NCBI GenBank assembly: GCA_020726335.1
Contig: DYSU01000023.1
Location: 1 to 35,901, forward strand
Source: Thiomargarita sp.
Lineage (GTDB): Bacteria; Pseudomonadota; Gammaproteobacteria; Beggiatoales; Beggiatoaceae
Length of the DNA stretch: 35,901 bases
Reading direction: 5' to 3'
Shown piece after piece: positions 26,219 to 32,602 of this stretch (the first letter of the stretch is position 1; each line of letters opens with the position of its first letter). The position numbers were made by a program, and so were the translations under genes. The notes under the pieces are model-generated. The model did no database searches. It saw only the letters and a list, made by a program, of their open reading frames with translations, and was not told the origin of the DNA.

Positions 26219-28729
26219 TTATGGTGCATTACCATAGTCCAGCAATTGAAAATGGCCGTTTTTCCAACCCAAATTGACCCAATAATTTTGGCCTTGTGCT
26301 TGGATACAAGGCAAGGTCACGCTGTTATTTTGTGCGTTGTATTGAATCTCACAATGGGGGGAAAAATAATCCACGGCCAATGGTTGGGCTTGGGTCACTT
26401 GCAAGCCATTGTTCAGCGTGGCATGAAATTGTTGGTCTGCCACATTGACGCAAGGCAATTCCAATTCGCCTGTGTCTGCACGGTAATGACCTTGGCACAC
26501 ATCGGGGCTAAAAGGGCTGTCACGCTCAGGGGCATAAGGAGGCAATTCACATTGGTTTTCTTGCCATAAGCCGCCGCGTTTGGCACATTCTTCAAGGATT
26601 TGGCACAAGTCCACATGGCTTTCATCGCATTGAGCGGTGTCAAAATGGATGACGGCCACATCTTGGTTTAATTGAGCCAGCGCATTGGCTTTTATCGCAT
26701 CTTCAGTCACTGAAAACACAAAATCATCCATAAACACGGAACGTTTGACATAGGAATTGGCTTGGGTCCACCAGTTTCCACAACTGTAGCGAAAATTTTG
26801 CATACTTTCAGGCGCAACATGGGGTACACCGCCGATCAATTCAAAACCTTTGGTGGTGTCAATTTTATACACCAACAAGCCGCTGAAAGTCATTAAATCT
26901 GGGTAATACGGGTCTGGCTCAGGTTTGGCCAGCCCTTTTTCGCAAATGGTCATCGGAATGGCCAGCAGTTTTTGGGGCGCAAAATAGTTGAAAGCCAGAT
27001 GGTTGGTCACCGCTTCTGAACTTGAACCACGGGTGCCAATCACTTCTTTATGCAATAACAGCGGTTTTTTCATGTCAGAGACATCGAACAATTGCAAGCT
27101 AATCCCTTGAAATAACGAGAAATTGCCTTCATCGCTGGCATCATAGCCGATGCTGAGCAAATGTTCTGCATCCAACGGGTGGATGTAGGTGGAGAAGCCC
27201 GGAATTTTCAATTCGCCCGCAATTTTAGGGTCAGTGGGTTGCGATAAATCGAACACAAACAAGGGGTCAGTTTTTTTGAAAGTGACCACATAGGCTTTCT
27301 CGCCGACAAAGCGCGCAGAACGAATGTCTTCACCCACCGCGATGTTGTCTACTTGGCCTGTGGGTTGCAGTTCTTTGCCATTTTGTTTTAATACGGTCAA
27401 CGTGCTGTGAACTTTTTCGTTGCCCAGTTGTCCCGTGGTGGTGGCGATGCGAAAATGGTCTTGGTATTCATCCATGGAAAATTGATTCAAGACCCGCCCT
27501 TTGACTTCGCCGCTGGCAACGTATTCGGTGCTGATGGGGTTGGTTTTGAGCGCAAATTTATAAAGGGTGGACACTTCTTTGCCTGTTTCCCAATGGTTGT
27601 CATGGGGCGCGCTTAAATACAACGCTGAATCAGACGCATAAATCGCCCCTGATTTGCCATACAAGCTGGTGGTTTGTAAAGCATCGCTTTGGTTTAAATC
27701 CAAACTGACCAAAGCAATGAACTGTTGGCTGTCATCGGTGGGTGCGCGATAGGCTTGTTCGCAATCAACCAGCGTTTGATTTTGTTGGCGGCTGTGGTCA
27801 TAAACATGGGGCAATAAATCATCGTTGCCAACGGCTTTAATCACGGCTTCATTTTTGGCGGTCAATTCATCAAACAAGCTTTCTATTTTGCCGCTGGATA
27901 AGGTTTCTTTGCCATCGCAATGAGGTTGCAATTGGGAGTCATCGGGCCAATATTGCAAGCCTTTGATTTCTAATTTAGGGAACACCACCGCTGAATACAC
28001 TGCGTTATCAACGCGGCGTGCATTCAAATAACTGCCTGAAAAAGTCCACTGTTGCATCACCTGCGGTTTATTGACATCGCTGATGTCGAGCAAGGTCATT
28101 TTCAGCGGTAAGCCATCGCCGTTGAATGCGCAATCATAGCCATAAGTGCATTCTTGCGGTTGATAAACGGGCATAAACGCCAGTCGTTTATCATCTTGAT
28201 TTTGGGCTTGCACATCCAGCGATGAATAAATCAGCACTTTATTTTGATAAACAAACATTTTTTTTGCTTGGCCTTCGATGTCCAATTGTGCAATTTCACG
28301 CGCTTCTGACACAGGCCACGCTTGGACGATGCGAAATTTATTTTTGGCCAGAACATAAATGTATTTGCCATCGTTTTGGATGAAATCGGCTTCAGCCACA
28401 CCCGCCACTTGGTTGTTGGTGTCCGAATATTCGCTGGCTTGGTCATCACCGCCTTGGGTGCTGGTTTCAGCGGCGGGGGCGGGGGTAATGGCAGTCACCA
28501 CCATGTCTTTATTCAACATCACATCATCATAATAGCGGTAACGGCAAACACCCCAGCGCAATGCGTCTTGTTTGTTTTGCGCCATTTGTTGTTGCATCGC
28601 TTTCAGTTGTGCCGCTTTGACTTCAGCCAACAACGCATCGCATTGCATGGGTTGCAAGGTGTCCGCAGAGCTGTGGCAAGCAAACAACAACAGCCCGCAA
28701 TAAATCAGTTTTTTGCTCAGCAAATTCAT
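26219..28729 (-). CDS. Secreted C-terminal beta-propeller family protein with Cys-rich tail
   Basis: 836 aa. The signal peptide is near residues 5-22 (LIYCGLLLFACHSSADT); LFAC could be a lipobox, but Phe at -2 is unusual. Residues about 85-690 resemble the bacterial secreted beta-propeller family (Pfam Beta_propel), with repeated blade-like motifs such as VAGVAEADFIQNDGKYIYVL and SARFVGEKAYVVTFKKTDPL. The tail is Cys-rich and ends with two copies of a short module having identical cysteine spacing (745/760 and 793/808). Function is unknown; a scaffold or binding role at the cell surface is likely. GAGGTGA precedes the ATG. Confidence 0.75.
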   Translation of the reverse strand: MNLLSKKLIYCGLLLFACHSSADTLQPMQCDALLAEVKAAQLKAMQQQMAQNKQDALRWGVCRYRYYDDVMLNKDMVVTAITPAPAAETSTQGGDDQASEYSDTNNQVAGVAEADFIQNDGKYIYVLAKNKFRIVQAWPVSEAREIAQLDIEGQAKKMFVYQNKVLIYSSLDVQAQNQDDKRLAFMPVYQPQECTYGYDCAFNGDGLPLKMTLLDISDVNKPQVMQQWTFSGSYLNARRVDNAVYSAVVFPKLEIKGLQYWPDDSQLQPHCDGKETLSSGKIESLFDELTAKNEAVIKAVGNDDLLPHVYDHSRQQNQTLVDCEQAYRAPTDDSQQFIALVSLDLNQSDALQTTSLYGKSGAIYASDSALYLSAPHDNHWETGKEVSTLYKFALKTNPISTEYVASGEVKGRVLNQFSMDEYQDHFRIATTTGQLGNEKVHSTLTVLKQNGKELQPTGQVDNIAVGEDIRSARFVGEKAYVVTFKKTDPLFVFDLSQPTDPKIAGELKIPGFSTYIHPLDAEHLLSIGYDASDEGNFSLFQGISLQLFDVSDMKKPLLLHKEVIGTRGSSSEAVTNHLAFNYFAPQKLLAIPMTICEKGLAKPEPDPYYPDLMTFSGLLVYKIDTTKGFELIGGVPHVAPESMQNFRYSCGNWWTQANSYVKRSVFMDDFVFSVTEDAIKANALAQLNQDVAVIHFDTAQCDESHVDLCQILEECAKRGGLWQENQCELPPYAPERDSPFSPDVCQGHYRADTGELELPCVNVADQQFHATLNNGLQVTQAQPLAVDYFSPHCEIQYNAQNNSVTLPCIQAQGQNYWVNLGWKNGHFQLLDYGNAP

Positions 28730-28811
28730 AAGTCACCTCGTTAAGTGTGTAGCTACGGGGGCATTGACGTGTCCGATCAAGGCTTTTGTCGAGAAAAACC
28801 TAAGCTGTCAA

Positions 28812-28820
28812 TGTTATACT
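28812..28820 (+). promoter_or_regulatory. Candidate extended -10 promoter
   Basis: TGTTATACT: TG, one base, then TATACT (5 of 6). No -35 at normal spacing. A start near 28827 would be 26 nt before the ATG at 28853. Confidence 0.35.
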
Positions 28821-28852
28821 GAACGCTTTTAAATGCTTTGTACCATGTCAAT

Positions 28853-29962
28853 ATGATGATGTCTGTTCTTTTTGTTTGTTTAATGGGTCTGTTCAGTTAT
28901 TCGGAGGCTGCGACCCGTTTTAGCGTCGATGATTTAAGCAAGGATAATCAACAATCCGAAGTGTTGGCCATCTTGGGTGCAGCGGGGTTGACAGCGAGCA
29001 TCGAAGGCGCGTTTCATCCTATGGCCGAAGGTATAGAATCGTTGCGCATTTATCGCTATACCAATGGCAAAAGCCACGAAGAAATTTTACTGCGGAAAAA
29101 CGATGATAACAAAGCTTTAATCTTGAGCCAAAGCTTATCAGTCAATACTTCAACGATTAAAGTCACTTTCAATTCAAGCATTAAAAAAACCCGTGCGCAA
29201 CCGATTGTGGTGCAAATTTTTCCGATTTCACCGTTGGAGCGGTTAAATAAAATTAAAACCCCGTTGTTGGACAATATCAATAACATTTTATCCTATGGCG
29301 CGGCGCAAGTATCCAAAAATATTGAGAAAAATGTCACGTTAATCAATGAATTGCAACAAAAACAAACCCAATCACAAAATAGCGATGTCGATTTAAGGGC
29401 TTATCGTTCACAAGTTGCCGCTGTGTTTCATGATTTATCCGTCAGTTATGCCAGTGCGCAAGACATTAAAAAACAATCCCAAGCAGGCATTGATCAAGCT
29501 TTCAAATCAATTAAAGGCCATGCCAACAGCACACAAAAAGAATTAAACCATGTGCAACAAAAAATTAACCACAGCCAAAATAAAATAACGCTTTTACAAC
29601 AAGGGGATGGCGACATTGATGAAAATAAACGGCAACTGACGCTGACCGCTGAACAGCGCATTTTAAGTTCGTTGGAAATTCAACAACAAGCGTGGCAGGC
29701 GTTTTACCAAAATCAAGTGGCGATTTATCCGCTGTTGCAAGAACACGTCAAAAAAACCAATTTATTGCTTGATATATTAAGCATTTACGCCAATGTTTAT
29801 CTGGAGTTCAGTTATGCGATACAATTGGGGCAAGATATTGATTCGGCATTGAAAATTTTGAATAATGTGGTTGAATTAGACACCGCCATTAATAACATGA
29901 TGCAAAATATGAAAAAAATTAAAGTGATTCAACAAAAATTGGACACTTTATCGCTACAATAA
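28853..29962 (+). CDS. Exported helical/coiled-coil protein of unknown function
   Basis: 369 aa from the first of three consecutive ATGs at 28853; the frame opens at TTG 28838. I do not recognise the family. Residues about 1-22 form a signal peptide (SVLFVCLMGLFSYSEAA). Residues about 25-135 look globular, with a beta-rich segment (ESLRIYRYTNGKSHEEILLR). From about 140 to the end the protein is Gln/Lys/Asn-rich and strongly helical, with probable coiled coils (for example HVQQKINHSQNKITLLQQ). It lies 25 bp upstream of the FimX-like gene on the same strand, so the two probably form an operon; a link to type IV pili or surface motility is inference only. Confidence 0.7.
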   Translation: MMMSVLFVCLMGLFSYSEAATRFSVDDLSKDNQQSEVLAILGAAGLTASIEGAFHPMAEGIESLRIYRYTNGKSHEEILLRKNDDNKALILSQSLSVNTSTIKVTFNSSIKKTRAQPIVVQIFPISPLERLNKIKTPLLDNINNILSYGAAQVSKNIEKNVTLINELQQKQTQSQNSDVDLRAYRSQVAAVFHDLSVSYASAQDIKKQSQAGIDQAFKSIKGHANSTQKELNHVQQKINHSQNKITLLQQGDGDIDENKRQLTLTAEQRILSSLEIQQQAWQAFYQNQVAIYPLLQEHVKKTNLLLDILSIYANVYLEFSYAIQLGQDIDSALKILNNVVELDTAINNMMQNMKKIKVIQQKLDTLSLQ

Positions 29963-29987
29963 CCGCAATGGATTGAGAGGTTTCGCA

Positions 29988-32093
29988 TTGATTAATATAA
30001 AGAATAAAATCATTGAATTAATGGTCATCCATCGGGATGAAAATGATGCAGAAATTGTTCTCAACAACTTACGCAAAGCACGTTTGCCGATTCGACCCAA
30101 ATACATCGCGGGGTTGGAAGATTTACAAGATGCACTGAGTACCGACAAATGGGATTTGTTGTTAAGCATTCCTGCCACTAAGCAATTGAATATTATACAA
30201 ATTTGTCGCACCATTGCCAAGTCAAAACAAGACATTCCTGTCGTTGTCATCAGCCCCAATATGCAAACAGCCACGGTGGAAAAATTGCTCAGCACGGGAG
30301 TCAACAGCGTGGTTCCCGATAAAAGTGCGTTGGCATTGCAACGGGTGGTCAAAAGCGAATTACGTTATTTGGCTGACAGGCGCAAGCTGGCAGAATTGAA
30401 GCGTTTATACGCTGAAGCATGTACGTTGAATAAACAATTGCTGGCCACCTCACGCGATGCCATCGCCTATGTTCACAGCGGTATGCACATTTATGCCAAC
30501 CCATCTTATATGGAATTGTTTGGTTACCGCGACATCGACAGCTTGCTGGAGCAACCCATGCTCAATTTAATTGCGCCCAAGCAACAAGCGAAATTCAAAG
30601 AATTCATGCGCAATTTCGATGAAGACAGCACGCCTTTTGATAATCAAGAAATTCAAACCATTGGCATGACCAGCAAGCACAAACCATTAAAACTCAAATT
30701 AGAACTGTGCAATGCCAATTACGATGAAGAACGTTGTTTGCAAATCATCATCCGTACCCAAGACACCGCTGAATATGAACACAAAATCAAAGAAATGGCG
30801 CGTTTAGACCAATTAACAGGTTTGTTCAATCGCCACTATTTCATTGAATTATTAGAAAAATCTTTATCTGACCAAACCTTATCCAACACCGAACAAGAAA
30901 ACCATAAACGTTCAGCGGTGTTGTTTATCAGTTTGGATAAACTTGAGACGGTGCGCGCCCAATTTCAATTGGCCGTATTGCATATTGATGAGCTGACCAA
31001 AAAAGTGGCCGAAGTGTTGAAAAACCATCTCAGTGAAGGCATCTTGGCGCGCTTTGGCGAAGGGGCTTTTATGCTGTTGCTCAAAGAAAAAAACAAAGAT
31101 TACGCGCTGGAAGTGGCTACTGATTTGTGTGTTGGGGTTAAAAATGCCTTGTTGGAAGTGGCGGAGCGTTCAGTGCTTGTGACCATCAGCATCGGCATTG
31201 CTCATGTGTTGGCGGGCGATGCCAGCAGTGTTCTCGCCAATGCCAAAGAAGCTTGTCAAGAAGCTGAAAACCAAGGCGGCAATACCATTTATGTTTATAA
31301 ACCCAAACTAGAAGCCCACGATAGCCGCGTTGATCGCCTCAATAAATTGGCTAAAATGATTGAACCGTCCATGGAAGAAGGCAGAATTTTCTTGGTTTTT
31401 CAAGCGATTGTCAATTTACAAGGCAGCGCAGACGAAATTTATGATGTTTATTTGCGCATGGTTGATGAAAAAGGCAATCAAATTTCGACATGGGATTTAT
31501 TCACCGCCGCAGAAAAAACAGGACAAAATTCACGTTTAGATTGTTGGGTGGTCAATGAAGTGGCGCGTTTGGTGTTGATGCGGCTGAAACAAGGACAAAA
31601 AGTCCAATTTTTCATTCGCTTATCTGACCATGCGATTGAAGATATTGAATTATTACGAACCGTTCGCCAATTGATGACCAAAGCACCCGTTTTGGCGCAA
31701 TATATGATTTTTCAAATCAATGAACCCAGTGCATTGGGCAATCTACAAAAACACACGCCCGCCTTTTTAGGGCAACTGAAAAAATTCAGTTGTCGCACGG
31801 CGTTAGAGCATTTTGGCAGCACGGTGCAACCCGATGCCGTATTGGAAAAATTGCCCGTCGATTTTGTCAAAATTGATGGCAATTTCACCAAAAACTTGGG
31901 CAACAACAGCAATAATCAAGCGATGATTCAAAAACTGGTGGCCTTAACCCACCGCATGAACCGCCAAATCATTGCCGAAGGCATTGAAGATGCCGACAGC
32001 TTGGGCTTTTTATGGCAAAACGCAGTGGATTTTGCCCAAGGTCATTATTTGCAAATGCCCAGCAAAGAATTGAATTATGACTTTAATAACTGA
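29988..32093 (+). CDS. fimX: FimX-like protein: degenerate REC-PAS-GGDEF-EAL
   Basis: 701 aa from the TTG at 29988, chosen because GAGAGG lies at 29974-29979; an ATG 11 codons later is an alternative. Receiver-like domain (about 8-125) without a recognisable phospho-Asp at the expected strand end (WDLLLSIPATK), then PAS (about 145-265). The GGDEF domain (about 270-440) has GEGAF (357-361) in place of GGDEF. The EAL domain (about 460-695) has DVYLR (486-490) in place of EALLR and lacks other catalytic acidic residues. This order, length and double degeneracy match Pseudomonas aeruginosa FimX, a c-di-GMP effector for type IV pilus assembly. It is therefore probably a c-di-GMP receptor, not an enzyme. 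Confidence 0.85.
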   Translation: MINIKNKIIELMVIHRDENDAEIVLNNLRKARLPIRPKYIAGLEDLQDALSTDKWDLLLSIPATKQLNIIQICRTIAKSKQDIPVVVISPNMQTATVEKLLSTGVNSVVPDKSALALQRVVKSELRYLADRRKLAELKRLYAEACTLNKQLLATSRDAIAYVHSGMHIYANPSYMELFGYRDIDSLLEQPMLNLIAPKQQAKFKEFMRNFDEDSTPFDNQEIQTIGMTSKHKPLKLKLELCNANYDEERCLQIIIRTQDTAEYEHKIKEMARLDQLTGLFNRHYFIELLEKSLSDQTLSNTEQENHKRSAVLFISLDKLETVRAQFQLAVLHIDELTKKVAEVLKNHLSEGILARFGEGAFMLLLKEKNKDYALEVATDLCVGVKNALLEVAERSVLVTISIGIAHVLAGDASSVLANAKEACQEAENQGGNTIYVYKPKLEAHDSRVDRLNKLAKMIEPSMEEGRIFLVFQAIVNLQGSADEIYDVYLRMVDEKGNQISTWDLFTAAEKTGQNSRLDCWVVNEVARLVLMRLKQGQKVQFFIRLSDHAIEDIELLRTVRQLMTKAPVLAQYMIFQINEPSALGNLQKHTPAFLGQLKKFSCRTALEHFGSTVQPDAVLEKLPVDFVKIDGNFTKNLGNNSNNQAMIQKLVALTHRMNRQIIAEGIEDADSLGFLWQNAVDFAQGHYLQMPSKELNYDFNN

Positions 32094-32100
32094 CATAAAA

Positions 32101-32125
32101 AAAGGGTTGTAAATCACAACCCTTT
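32101..32125 (-). terminator. Strong intrinsic terminator of the cold-shock gene
   Basis: Perfect 10-bp stem AAAGGGTTGT / ACAACCCTTT with a 5-nt loop. On the minus strand the stem is extended by a run of T residues, the classic terminator form, 23 bp after the csp stop. On the plus strand it begins 8 bp after the fimX stop and may also end that transcript. Confidence 0.85.
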
Positions 32126-32147
32126 AAAATTCTTAAAAAATTATTGC

Positions 32148-32357
32148 TTAAGCAGCTTCAACATTTTCAGCTTGCGGCCCTTTGTTGCCCTGAATAATGT
32201 TCATGGTTACTTTTTGTCCTTCATGCAATGTTTTACGACCTGCGCCACTGATGGCACTGTAGTGGACGAACACATCTTTGCCACCTATATGTTCAATGAA
32301 TCCAAAACCTTTTTCATCATTAAACCACTTAACAATACCTTCGACTCTATTTGACAT
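32148..32357 (-). CDS. CspA-family cold-shock protein
   Basis: 69 aa from the ATG at 32357, preceded by GAGTAAG; the frame is open to 32396 but the family starts at MSNRVEG. RNP1 KGFGFIEH and RNP2 VFVHYSAI are both present in the single OB-fold domain, with [14 protein letters not shown] at the N-terminus. It binds single-stranded RNA/DNA and melts mRNA structure, cytoplasmic. The long structured leader and strong terminator mark an independent single-gene unit. Which Csp paralogue (cold-induced or constitutive) cannot be told. Confidence 0.95.
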   Translation of the reverse strand: MSNRVEGIVKWFNDEKGFGFIEHIGGKDVFVHYSAISGAGRKTLHEGQKVTMNIIQGNKGPQAENVEAA

Positions 32358-32385
32358 ATTACTTACTCTATAACTTAAAAATACC

Positions 32386-32428
32386 ACACACTGCATGTGT
32401 GTTAAAACAATTGGTAAAACTTACCAAT
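32386..32428 (-). promoter_or_regulatory. Two hairpins in the csp 5' leader
   Basis: ACACAC / GTGTGT (32386-32402, 5-nt loop) and ATTGGTAA / TTACCAAT (32410-32428, perfect 8-bp arms, 3-nt loop). They lie 29-71 nt upstream of the csp ATG. They are candidates for a temperature-responsive leader like that of cspA, or the second could be an operator. Confidence 0.4.
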
Positions 32429-32471
32429 AACACAAGGTTATCATGAAAAATTCATTGCATGTAACGTTCAC

Positions 32472-32500
32472 TATTCTATGCGTTTATTATCAAATAAGCA
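32472..32500 (-). promoter_or_regulatory. Candidate csp promoter
   Basis: Read on the minus strand: TTGCTT (32500-32495), 17 nt, TAGAAT (32477-32472). The -10 matches 5 of 6, the -35 only 3 of 6. It would give a leader of about 108 nt containing both hairpins. Confidence 0.3.
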
Positions 32501-32602
32501 AATGAAAAATGAAAAATAATACTGATGAACTCAAAACAAAGTTGCGTTCAATTGATAGCTGGATTATCGTAACGCTTTTGTTTTCATTTTAGGCCAAGCA
32601 AG

